This document shows, in pieces, positions 19,701-27,707 of a stretch of 64,000 nt of DNA. Numbering within the stretch: position 1 is the stretch's first letter; each line of letters begins with the position of its first letter. The translations under genes and the position numbers were made by a program. The notes under the pieces were generated by a model. That model had not been told where the DNA came from. It did no database searches and saw only the letters and a list, made by a program, of their open reading frames with translations. This DNA is from Candidatus Avedoeria danica (GTDB lineage: Bacteria > Chloroflexota > Anaerolineae > Epilineales > Epilineaceae): the NCBI GenBank assembly GCA_016703025.1, contig JADJCV010000004.1:1925501-1989500 (forward strand), written 5' to 3'.

Positions 19701-20487
19701 ACGGTCGCGGCGTGGCCGTCGGGCGGGGTGTGGCGGGCGTGGAGGGCGGCAGCGACCGCGGCGGGCACGACCGGGTCGCAAACACCAGCGCGGTGATCCG
19801 ACCATCGCCCGCCGCATCGAGCCGGGTGATGTAGTACTCGTAGCCATGCTCGGGCGGATCGATGCCCAGGCCGGCCAACGGGATCCGATGGGTCGTCCGG
19901 CCGGCCGGATCGATCACGACGACGTCCCCTTCGCTCGCCACCACGATCCGGCCATCGGGGAGCGAAGCCACGTCGTTGCCGTCGTGGCCCGGGAAGTCCC
20001 AGCTGCCGCGCAACCGGCCGTCCGGCTCGAGGAGGAGCACCCGGTTGGTGTCCGTCAAGCGGCCGGGCCCCAGTCCGAGGACGGCCAGCTCACCATCCCA
20101 CGTCGCGTCGATCCGCTGGGCGGTGATGCCCATGGGAGCGAGGTCCACGACGCGGCGCAACGTTCCGTCCGGTGCGATGACGTGCAGCACCTGCCGGCGT
20201 TGGCTGGAGTCCCCCGTTGCCGGGTTGCGCACTGCCGCGTCCAGGACGAACACCGTGCCGTCCACGCCCGACGAGAGATCGCGGGGCTGGCGGACCCGCG
20301 CCATGGATCCGCCGTACGGCACGTCGAACCAGTCGCCCGCAAGCCGGTACGTCAACGCCGTCGTACCCGGCGCGGGCTCGGCGGTCGGCGGCGGTGCGGT
20401 TTGCGCCGCCGCACGGCCGCCGGCAAGGGCGATGGCCAGGACGGGTGCGGCGGCCAGGACGATGGCGGCACTCCGGATCACGGACAC
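16762..20487 (-). CDS. Dual-VWA beta-propeller surface protein (downstream tandem paralog)
   Basis: The 1241-aa exported protein has a signal peptide ending near AAAQ. NHL/beta-propeller repeats (DGTVFVLD, DGRIVVAS, GDRVYTAT and others) fill about residues 40-720. VWA domain 1 has MIDAS DTSWS near residue 760. A DUF11-like beta domain follows. Then comes RVYLPFASRQHC and VWA domain 2 with MIDAS DVSSS near 1062. VWA domains bind proteins through a metal ion, so adhesion or scaffolding is likely. The GTG start overlaps the stop of the upstream paralog by 10 bp, with GGGGAG before it, so translation is probably coupled. The two VWA halves are closely alike between the paralogs, even at base level. 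Confidence 0.82.
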   Translation of the reverse strand: MSVIRSAAIVLAAAPVLAIALAGGRAAAQTAPPPTAEPAPGTTALTYRLAGDWFDVPYGGSMARVRQPRDLSSGVDGTVFVLDAAVRNPATGDSSQRRQVLHVIAPDGTLRRVVDLAPMGITAQRIDATWDGELAVLGLGPGRLTDTNRVLLLEPDGRLRGSWDFPGHDGNDVASLPDGRIVVASEGDVVVIDPAGRTTHRIPLAGLGIDPPEHGYEYYITRLDAAGDGRITALVFATRSCPPRSLPPSTPATPRPTATPRPSVAESARRSVEPDRPAVAAQSELPCSEHVAVTLNITQSTTLALEGIVRLDGGHDDLAVRDGAVFVSERRQDADMLSVGALPGNGPDVRYVPAAHLPGAGRRSGVVSGVSIDVAPDGAILAAWQGNDPFTLGPVRLGVPGTVDATPTGLAYGDVPALTGPVRPRAVTSGPDGLSILDGAYTIGSAAAPSARNVDVNRQHNAIQRWSHDGRLVGHWTHHGFGTWSLGTSQPDRGAPEDIAAVGDRVYTATPGGVWLRTGIVEPAWFSGVPGVRLIAVDADAAAVAAFDAVGSRVVVWTADGLPVADWPVTSDGRAVAASDLTVGGGRVYIADTGRNRVLVRSLAGDDLGEWRAHDGPQRLDMTVDGDIVILGRGGWGLRYTTDGALRAAWRMPGASGAKRAEGTDITAGPDGSIYVTYSRVKVGSLVGRAQDVIEAAGIWRFEMSVPPPGKLPPSTDPQSCLVDVDKTASPGRVPLGSPVSVVLTVQGECPKVPVPEQIVFVVDTSWSMNDGYQYATVPPGALERARRALVPLLGALDPSVVDVGLVTFGDGAALQVVLSDDLADMRSRILRVQADGDTRMGAGVDLAHAELNGPRRAADARRAIVVVSDGVFKDDPRPSIAAARADGIDVHALIVTTPEFTAAVRANLVAMLGADHLHLDPSPERAGAVIDGVGAWQVEADPFDTLKVRDVVPANMRFVAGSAVPPAAWDAATRTLTWSLHWTLAPRPTGTRFTLTYDVVPEEGGTWPTNVEAEVVWRDVRGGTGRLRFPVPRVEVVTTRRVYLPFASRQHCTAWSRPIDLVLVHDVSSSMAEPAADGVRTKLEVAAEAAHVLLGRMTAGRDRIAVVAFDAEPTVVAPLSGDRGAAEAALAALRPGHGTRIDRGLQAAIDVVKGDPRALALPVIVLLSDGLQNGPADPVRAVLPALRGTGARVFVVGYGAQVDEGLLREIASEPSDYRFAPAVEDLRAVYEEVGRTLLCP

Positions 20488-23400
20488 AGCAGCGTTCTCC
20501 CCACGCCATCATACACCGCCCGCAAGTCCTCCACGGCCGGCGCAAACCGATAGTCCGTCGGCGCGCTCGCGATCTCCCGCAGCAGCGCTTCCGCCTCGGC
20601 ACTGCCGCCGGCACCGCCGCCCGCGCCGCCCGTGCCGCCGTAGCCCACGACGAACACCCGAGCCCCCGTGTCCCGCAGCTCCGGCAGCAGCGCCCGCACC
20701 GGATCGGCCGATCCGTTCTGCAGGCCATCGGACAGCAGGACGATCACCGGCAGCGCCAGCCCCCGCGGATCGCCCGTGACCATGTCGATCGCCGCCTTCA
20801 GCCCGCGGTCGATCCGCGTGCCGTAGCCCGGGCGCATGGACGCCAGCGCCGCCACGGCCGTTCGGCGGTCGTTGGACAGCGGCGCAGCGACGCTGGCCTC
20901 CGCATCGAACGTCACGACGCCGATCCGGTCGCGCGCCGGGTTCATCCGCTCGAGGAAGATCAGCGCCGCTTCGGCCGCCACCGCGAGCTTGGTGCGGGCG
21001 CCGTCGGCGGACGGTTCGGCCATCGAGCTCGAGATGTCGTGGACCAGCACCAGATCCAGCGGGCGGCTCCAGGCCGTGCACTGCTGGCGGACGGCGAACG
21101 GCAGGTAGATCCGGCCCGGCGTCACGCGCACCCGGGGCACCGGGAACGCCAGCCGCCCGGACGCACCGCGCGCGTCCAACCACGTCACGTCCGCCTTCAC
21201 GTTCGTCGGGTGCTCGCCCACCTCGAGCGGCACGGCACGGAACGACAGCGTCACGGGCGCCCCCGGCGGCTGCGGGCCGAGCTGCCACGTGAGCGTGCGC
21301 GCCGTGTCGTCCCACACGGCCGGCGGGGCCGCCGAGTCCGGCACGTAGCGCAGGTTGGCCGGCACCTCGTCCGTGACGGTGAGCGACTCGAACTGCCGCG
21401 TCTCGTCGCGGTAGACGCGCAGCGCGTCGATCAGGTCGTGCGCCGTGTCGACGGACGGGTCGACGAAGAGGCGGTTCGGGTCGCCCAACAACGTGAGAAG
21501 CGATTGGCGGTAGTCCGGCGTGAACTCGGGCGTCGACATCACGAGGGCGTAGACGTCGATCCCCGCCGCGTGCGCCGCCGCAATCGCCGGCGCCGGATCG
21601 TCCTTGAACACGCCGTCGGAGACGATCAGGATGCTCGGCCGTGCGTCCGCCGCCCGCCGCGGCCCGAGCAGCTCCTGGCGCGCCAGGTCGATCCCGGCCC
21701 CCATCCGCGTGTCGCCATCCGCCACGGCGCGCACGATCCGCGAGCGCATGTCCGGCAGATCGTCCGACAGCACGGTCTCCAGCGCCGCCCCGTCACCGAA
21801 CGTCACGAGGCCGACGTCGACGACATCCGGGCTGAGGGACGCCAGGAGCGGCAGCACGATCGTGCGCGCCCGGTCCAAGGCGCTCGGCGGCTCGGTCCAA
21901 CTCTGGTAGCCGTCGTTCATGGACCACGACGTGTCAAGGACGATCATGATCTGCTGCGGCAGCGGCTCCTTCGGGCAGTCGGCCGTCACCTCCAGCCGGA
22001 CCACGATCGCCTCGCCCAGGCGCACCGCCTCCGGCGCGGCCTTCTTGTCCACCTGCACCAGGCACGCCCGGACGTCCGGCTCGGCCGGCGCACGGTCGAC
22101 CACCGTCGGCTCGAACACCCAGACGCCCGCCTGCCCGATCCGATCGCCCCGCCGGCTGCGGTCGTCCGCCGTCGGCCGCGCCGCGCCCAGCCACGTCACG
22201 TACACCCGCCCGTCGGCGTCGGCCGCGATGTCGTTGCCCAGCGTCGGCTTGACCGCCGTCGCGCCCGGCATCCGCCACGCCGCCAGCAGCGCCCCGGCCG
22301 CGCTGTAGCGCAAGCCCCAGCCGCCGCGCCCGAGGACCACGATGTCGCCGTCGGGCGTCGCGTCGATCCGCAGCGGCCCGTCGTGCGTGCCGAACTCGCC
22401 CACCGGCGCGCCGTCCAGATCCCGGACGAGGATCCGGTTCCGACCTTGATCCGCCAGGAACACGCGCGCGCCGGACAGGGCGATGTCCGCCGGGGCGCAG
22501 GGCGGCAGGCCGGGGCCGTTGATCGGCCAGTGCGCCGTCGCCGATCCGTCGGACGCGAAGACGCGGACGGAGCCGTCCGCGGCATCCAGGACGGCCAAGT
22601 GGTCCGCGTCGGCGTCGCCGGCGACGAGTTGGGCGTCGTTCAACCGGATCACCCATTCCGGTGCCAGTCGGTCCACGCGGCGCCACACGGCGCCGGGCGT
22701 GATCGTGTAGACGGCGTCGTCCGAGCCGCCGATGTCGACCGGCACCCCGTACTGCGACCAGTCCAGCTGGCCGCGGACGTGGGCGTGCGAACCGTAGTGC
22801 GCCCAGCTGTCGACGAACCGGCCATCCGGCGTGTACCGCTGCAGGCCGCCGACGGCGCGCCGGGCGTCGACGGCCGCCCGAACGCCGCTCTCGTCGTTGT
22901 ACGCCCAGTACGGCGCCTCGTACACCACGATCTCGCCGCCCGACACGCTCACTGCCGCCGGCCGGCGCGGCCCGAACGGCAGCGGCTCGCCGTTCACGCC
23001 CAGCGCGACGGGGCGCGGGCGATCGTCCGGCCATGGCGAGGTCATCGGGGTCGTGGACGGACGGCCGAGGTCGGCCGCGCCGTGATAGAAGTGGTCGGTG
23101 CCCGGCCACGCAGCCAGGATCCGACCGCCGTAGCTCACCGCAAGCCGAACGGGCATCGCGGCCTCGACGGCGGCGAACGCGTCGGGCCCGAGCGAGCGCT
23201 GGAGCGGGATGGCGGCCACGGGCAGCGCGCCGGGCCGGAACGTGCTGACCGCGAAGACCGGCCGGTACGTGCTCTCCACCGTGCTGACGTAGCCCTCGGA
23301 CGCCCCGGCGGCCACGTCCATGATCCAGGCGCCCGGCCGACCCACTCGCACCGCACCGCCGTCGGGCGCGAGGACGAGCACTTCGTGGCGGCGGTCGACG

Positions 23401-24371
23401 ACGGCGCTCGCCGCGACGCCGAGCGTTCCGGCGGCGCCTGTTCCATCCGGCGCACCGACAGCGCCCATTCCATCCGCCGCGCCGAGTGCTCGGGTTGCGC
23501 CGCCGGTTCGCATCTGCCGGCCGGCGACGGCGCCGGGCGCGGCCAGCCGCGGCCGCGGGGTCGGCGTCGGCGTCGGCGTGGCCGTCGGCCGGGGGTCGGG
23601 CGTCACGTCGCAGGTACACTCGGCCACCTGGTGGATGTAGACCCGCCCGTCGGCGCCGACGTCGATGTTCACGAGCTGGGCCGTCCAGATCCCGCCGGGC
23701 GGCGCGGACGGCGTCGGCAGGGCGATGCTCGGGTCGACGACGCCCGTCTCCCTGCCGTCCGCGCCGTACCAGCGCAGCCGCCTCGCGTCGGCGACGACGA
23801 TCCGGCCGTCCGGCGCGACGGCGACATCGCGGGCGTTGTCCGAGACCGGGAACTCGCGCGCCAGTTGGCCGGCGGCATCGTAGCGCAGCACGGCGGCGTT
23901 GTTGCCGGCGTTCAGCTGCGCCAGCACCGCCACGCCGCCGTCCGGCGCGGCGTCGAGCCGGATCGGGTTGCGGTTCGGCGTGGTCAGCTGGATCCGCGTC
24001 GGCGGCGCGCCGTTCGGCCAGAGCACGTGGATGACCTTGCTCGAGGGCTCGCCGCCGTTCGCCGGGTCTGGCCGCAGGTTCGCCATGTCCAGCACGTAGA
24101 TCCGGCCGTCGGGCGCGGCGCTGATGTCGATCGGCGCGAAGAAGAGGGCGTCCGGCCCGGTCTCCGCCGGCCCGCTGTACGACACGTCCTGCCATGTCGC
24201 GCTCAGGCTGTAGGTGAGGGCCGTCGTGCCGGGCGCAGGCGGAACGGTGCCGGGCTGCGCGGCGGCGGGCGTGGCGGAGAGCACGGCGCCGACGAGAAGG
24301 GCGGCGGCGATCGACAGGGTGCGGCGCCACGGGCGGCGGACGGGGAGTCGGGCAGTGCGGCGGCGGTTCAT
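20478..24371 (-). CDS. Dual-VWA beta-propeller surface protein (upstream tandem paralog)
   Basis: The 1297-aa protein has the same plan as its downstream neighbour: signal peptide ending PAAAQ, then PGTTALTYSLSATWQDVSY, propeller repeats, VWA 1 (MIDAS DTSWS near 808), a DUF11-like domain, RIYLPFAVRQQC, and VWA 2 (MIDAS DISSS near 1107). A TPTPTPTP linker interrupts the propeller near residues 260-290. The ATG at 24371 has GGAGG upstream; the frame is open further up but without a signal peptide there. Tandem duplication is evident from the shared domain order. The partner bound is unknown. Confidence 0.82.
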   Translation of the reverse strand: MNRRRTARLPVRRPWRRTLSIAAALLVGAVLSATPAAAQPGTVPPAPGTTALTYSLSATWQDVSYSGPAETGPDALFFAPIDISAAPDGRIYVLDMANLRPDPANGGEPSSKVIHVLWPNGAPPTRIQLTTPNRNPIRLDAAPDGGVAVLAQLNAGNNAAVLRYDAAGQLAREFPVSDNARDVAVAPDGRIVVADARRLRWYGADGRETGVVDPSIALPTPSAPPGGIWTAQLVNIDVGADGRVYIHQVAECTCDVTPDPRPTATPTPTPTPRPRLAAPGAVAGRQMRTGGATRALGAADGMGAVGAPDGTGAAGTLGVAASAVVDRRHEVLVLAPDGGAVRVGRPGAWIMDVAAGASEGYVSTVESTYRPVFAVSTFRPGALPVAAIPLQRSLGPDAFAAVEAAMPVRLAVSYGGRILAAWPGTDHFYHGAADLGRPSTTPMTSPWPDDRPRPVALGVNGEPLPFGPRRPAAVSVSGGEIVVYEAPYWAYNDESGVRAAVDARRAVGGLQRYTPDGRFVDSWAHYGSHAHVRGQLDWSQYGVPVDIGGSDDAVYTITPGAVWRRVDRLAPEWVIRLNDAQLVAGDADADHLAVLDAADGSVRVFASDGSATAHWPINGPGLPPCAPADIALSGARVFLADQGRNRILVRDLDGAPVGEFGTHDGPLRIDATPDGDIVVLGRGGWGLRYSAAGALLAAWRMPGATAVKPTLGNDIAADADGRVYVTWLGAARPTADDRSRRGDRIGQAGVWVFEPTVVDRAPAEPDVRACLVQVDKKAAPEAVRLGEAIVVRLEVTADCPKEPLPQQIMIVLDTSWSMNDGYQSWTEPPSALDRARTIVLPLLASLSPDVVDVGLVTFGDGAALETVLSDDLPDMRSRIVRAVADGDTRMGAGIDLARQELLGPRRAADARPSILIVSDGVFKDDPAPAIAAAHAAGIDVYALVMSTPEFTPDYRQSLLTLLGDPNRLFVDPSVDTAHDLIDALRVYRDETRQFESLTVTDEVPANLRYVPDSAAPPAVWDDTARTLTWQLGPQPPGAPVTLSFRAVPLEVGEHPTNVKADVTWLDARGASGRLAFPVPRVRVTPGRIYLPFAVRQQCTAWSRPLDLVLVHDISSSMAEPSADGARTKLAVAAEAALIFLERMNPARDRIGVVTFDAEASVAAPLSNDRRTAVAALASMRPGYGTRIDRGLKAAIDMVTGDPRGLALPVIVLLSDGLQNGSADPVRALLPELRDTGARVFVVGYGGTGGAGGGAGGSAEAEALLREIASAPTDYRFAPAVEDLRAVYDGVGRTLLCP

Positions 24372-24634
24372 GGGTCCTCCGTGGTCGTGTGCGATGGGCG
24401 CCGGCCGGCGAACGGCGTTCGCCGCGGCGGGCTGCAGGGTTGTAACAACGGGGGAGCGGAAACGGCGACGGCCAAGATGTGCAGGCCAGAAGCGTCGCCA
24501 CGGCCACAGCCTCGGCCACGGTGCGCGGCAGCGACCCGATGTCGCCGCACGTCGGCCCACGCTGTCATGCCTGCCGACGACGCTGCGTCGCCGCCCGTGC
24601 GATCGATCGCACCCATCGCCAACAGGACCCATCG

Positions 24635-26224
24635 ATGCGCACCTCATCCCCTGCAGATCGCCAAGACCGCTTCCACCGCCGCGCCCGCCGACGAGTCACC
24701 GCTGCCGCCGCTGCGCTGGCCGCCGTGCTCGCCCTCGCAGGCACCGCCACGTCGCCGCCGCGCGCCCGGTCCGCGCCGCTGGAACGGATCGAAGGCGGCG
24801 CTTCGACGAGCATTCAGGTCGCGAATCTCGACCGCGAGCAGAGCGCCGCGGCGCTCATTACCTTCAACAATTGCAGTCGTCCTCCAAGCCAAATCACTTC
24901 AAGCTGGGTCCCGATCTCACCTCTGGGCGCATTGAGCCGCAACCTGTGGAACCCGAGCGGGGGGTACATCCCCCGCCCTGCCTGTGGCGCGTCGATCGCA
25001 AGCGCCGCTTCGGTCGAGCAACCCTTCGCCGCGCTCGTGCACACGGAGTGGCCGTCGTCGGGGCGCCCAGCCGCGTCCGTCTATCGGGCCGTCCGACCGG
25101 CCACCGAGGTGATCGTGCCGTACTACATCAAGCGCGGGACGGGCGACAACGTCGGACTGGCCGTGATGATCGACGGGGACGAAGCGGCCGACATCGACCT
25201 CACGCTGTACGACCGGAACGGCGCCGTGGCCCTTCAGACCCGTTACGTTTTCACGGCCCGTGAAGCGCGGATCCTCCCACTCCACCAGACGGCCGCCGTT
25301 CCGCTCGGCTTCGTCGGCTGGGCGCGGCTGCGCTCGAGCACCGCGCTCGGCGCCGTCGGCATCATCGACGGGCTGGGCGGGCATTCGGCGGCCGCTTTCG
25401 AAGGCGTGGCGAGTGCCGGCCTCTCGTCGACGCTCTACGCGCCGCTCGTCCGATGGAGCGACGACCGCGGGCAGACATCGCTGACCACCGTCTGGGTGGC
25501 GAACCCGTCGGACACCGCCGTGCACGTAACTGCCCGTTACGACGGCCTGGCCGCGCCGTGCGGCGGGCGCACATGGACGAACGCCCAACGGACGATCGCG
25601 CCGCACGCGATGGCCACCTTCGACCCGCGCGCCGACGGGTTGATGGTCGGTTGCGCCGCAGCCCTGACGCTTACGGCCGACGGCCCGGTGGCGGCGGCGG
25701 TCGTCGACGCGTTCCGCTCCCTTGGGAACCGGTACGAAGGGGCGTACACCACGCTCACCGCGGCAGACGCCGAACGGCTTGTGCTCCTGCCGGTCATGCG
25801 CAACCGGTACCAGAACGGCCAGTTCACGACGGCAGCCGTCGTGCACAATACGGCAGCCGTCGCTGCTGACGTGACGCTGACCGTTGCCGACGAAACGGGC
25901 GCACGGTTACCGCTGTGTCCGGGCTGCCGGACAACCGTGCCTCCGGGCGGCGCGCATCTCTTCGCCCCGACACTCGCGTCGTTCATGCCGAGCCGCAGCG
26001 CCGGGTCGGCGCGCATCGACAGCGACCAACCGGTCGTGGTGGTCGTCAGCGAGCACAGCGAGGTCGGGCTCAGGGACAGCTCGATCTACCCGGGGATCGG
26101 CGTGCCGGACGCGCCGATGTACGGCACGCTGCTGGCGCCGTACACCCCGAACGGCGCGAACGACATGTGGCAGCCGCCGGTCGACAAGCGCTACTTTCCG
26201 TGGGGGGACGCGACGCGGCCCTGA
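24635..26224 (+). CDS. Secreted protein of unknown function with repeated Ig-like beta modules
   Basis: The 529-aa product begins with a basic stretch and a signal helix (about residues 17-45, ending near ARSAP). The mature part has several related beta-strand blocks with phrases such as VTARYDGLAAPCGG, LTVADETGARLPLCPGC and TVPPGGAHLF. These resemble the structural repeats of Chloroflexota cell-surface proteins. I recognise no catalytic motif. The ATG at 24635 precedes the signal peptide directly. It diverges from the VWA gene pair and converges with the S1-domain gene. Confidence 0.72.
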   Translation: MRTSSPADRQDRFHRRARRRVTAAAAALAAVLALAGTATSPPRARSAPLERIEGGASTSIQVANLDREQSAAALITFNNCSRPPSQITSSWVPISPLGALSRNLWNPSGGYIPRPACGASIASAASVEQPFAALVHTEWPSSGRPAASVYRAVRPATEVIVPYYIKRGTGDNVGLAVMIDGDEAADIDLTLYDRNGAVALQTRYVFTAREARILPLHQTAAVPLGFVGWARLRSSTALGAVGIIDGLGGHSAAAFEGVASAGLSSTLYAPLVRWSDDRGQTSLTTVWVANPSDTAVHVTARYDGLAAPCGGRTWTNAQRTIAPHAMATFDPRADGLMVGCAAALTLTADGPVAAAVVDAFRSLGNRYEGAYTTLTAADAERLVLLPVMRNRYQNGQFTTAAVVHNTAAVAADVTLTVADETGARLPLCPGCRTTVPPGGAHLFAPTLASFMPSRSAGSARIDSDQPVVVVVSEHSEVGLRDSSIYPGIGVPDAPMYGTLLAPYTPNGANDMWQPPVDKRYFPWGDATRP

Positions 26225-26279
26225 ACGCGGGGGCGGGCAACGTCGTGCCCGGCCGTCAGGCGAGGGTGAACCGGGGGCG

Positions 26280-27452
26280 TCAGCTCTCGCCCTTGCTCTC
26301 CCGGTAGTCGGCGAGCATCTTGGCGTAGACGTCGGACATCTCGCGGGCCGCGGCCTTCTTGCCCTTGTCGCCGCGGCCCTTGCCGCGCTCGCCGCCGTCG
26401 CCGTCCACGTCCTCGCCCATCGCGCGGCGCAGCGCCAGCTCGACGACGGTGGGCATGCGCTCCGCCGGCTCCTCGGGGACGTAGACCTCTGGCTCGCGGT
26501 CGCGGTCGCGACTGCGGCCTCGATCGCGGCCACCGCCGCCGCCACCACCGTAACCGCCGCCGCCACCGAAGTCGCCACCGCCCGAGGCGCGCTGCTCGGC
26601 TTCGGCCGCGGCTGCGGCGTCGCCGGCCAGGCCGACCATGGAAAGGCTGATCCGCTTGCGCTCGACATCGAGCTCCTTGATCCGGACCTCGACTTCGGCG
26701 CCCGCCTGCACGATGTCCTCCGGGCGGCTCACGAAGCCGCTCGACATCTCGGAGATGTGAACGAGACCCTCGGTGTCGCTGCCGATGTCGATGAACGCGC
26801 CGTACTTCGTGATCGTCGTCACGTGGCCCGTCACGACATCGCCGACCGCCAAGCCGTTCATCGGGCGGCCGACCGCCGGCCGCATGGAGAGCGAGATCCG
26901 GCCCTTTTCGAGATCGACGTCTTTGACGAAGACTTCGACGCTGTCGCCGGACGACACGGCCTCCTCGGCGGTGCGGACGCGCTTGCCGGGCAGCTCGGTC
27001 AGGTGCACGAGCCCGTCCGTCGTGGCGCCGATGTCCACGAACGCGCCGAACTTGGAGAGCCCGACGACCTTGCCCTTGAGCTTCTCGCCCACGACAAGCT
27101 CGGCCAGCTGCCGCCGCGGCCGACCGCGGCCTGCGGCCGGGTCGGCAGGCTTGTCGCCGCCCTTGGCTTTGGCCTTGGCAGGTGCGGGCGCCTCGCCGGC
27201 CGGTTCGGCCGCCGCTGCGCTCTCGGCCGCAGGTTCGCCGGCGGAGACGGTCTCGACGTCAGCGACGACGTCGTCGACGGCCACAATGGCGGCCTCGGCG
27301 GCGGCATCCTCTTCGGCTACGGCCTCAACCTCATCCGCAACGACCGCATCCGCAACGACCGCTTCGGCTTCGACGGCCGCCTCGATCACTTCGCTCGCGG
27401 CCTCGACGGCCGGTTCATCCGTCGGCGGCGTGTCCGTCTCTTGTTCGCTCAT
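26280..27452 (-). CDS. RNA-binding protein with two S1 domains
   Basis: The 390-aa protein has an acidic Ala/Glu/Val-rich N-terminus (1-95). Two S1 OB-fold domains follow, each with the family phrase: KVVGLSKFGAFVDIG...GLVHLTEL and HVTTITKYGAFIDIG...GLVHISEM. Both end in RISLSM. The C-terminal half has glycine-rich and RDRGRSRDRDR stretches and a conserved-looking tail. This resembles S1-type ribosomal or mRNA-binding proteins, but with two instead of four to six S1 domains. It acts in the cytosol, perhaps in translation or RNA turnover. I chose the ATG at 27452; the open frame above it lies antisense to pcrA. pcrA diverges from it across 255 bp. Confidence 0.88.
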   Translation of the reverse strand: MSEQETDTPPTDEPAVEAASEVIEAAVEAEAVVADAVVADEVEAVAEEDAAAEAAIVAVDDVVADVETVSAGEPAAESAAAAEPAGEAPAPAKAKAKGGDKPADPAAGRGRPRRQLAELVVGEKLKGKVVGLSKFGAFVDIGATTDGLVHLTELPGKRVRTAEEAVSSGDSVEVFVKDVDLEKGRISLSMRPAVGRPMNGLAVGDVVTGHVTTITKYGAFIDIGSDTEGLVHISEMSSGFVSRPEDIVQAGAEVEVRIKELDVERKRISLSMVGLAGDAAAAAEAEQRASGGGDFGGGGGYGGGGGGGRDRGRSRDRDREPEVYVPEEPAERMPTVVELALRRAMGEDVDGDGGERGKGRGDKGKKAAAREMSDVYAKMLADYRESKGES

Positions 27453-27690
27453 CGTGGTTCCGATCCTTCGACCTCCGCCGGCGCCACACGAGTCTGGGGC
27501 GGACACCGACGGCCGTGTTGCCCTCGGCGGACCTCCCGCCGATCGGCGCTCCACCGGCCGGCCGCAATGCGGCCCGACCCAGACCGGGGAACCTGCGAAG
27601 GATATCACCCGCCCTCTGACGGGGTCAAGGATGGCGGTCCGCCGGCGACTGCGCGGCGCCGGCGTGCCGGCCCGACGGCGGCGGACCTGG

Positions 27691-27699
27691 TGATACAAT
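27691..27699 (+). promoter_or_regulatory. Extended -10 element of pcrA, implying a leaderless mRNA
   Basis: TGATACAAT is a TGn + TACAAT extended -10. It ends eight bases before the pcrA ATG at 27708, and no ribosome site fits between. A start of transcription at the usual distance would give an mRNA beginning at or next to the ATG. Confidence 0.6.
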
Positions 27700-27707
27700 G
27701 CCCGCCC

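Noticed and set aside
20217..24935. Very long plus-strand open frame of 1572 codons opposite the VWA genes
   Set aside because: Its translation is Arg/His/Gly-rich with no domain. The minus strand carries clear signal peptides, propeller blades and VWA motifs, so it is a by-product of high GC.
25884..27707. Upstream extension of the pcrA frame (608 codons)
   Set aside because: It is antisense to the S1-domain gene and its translation is low-complexity. A promoter-like element lies directly before 27708.
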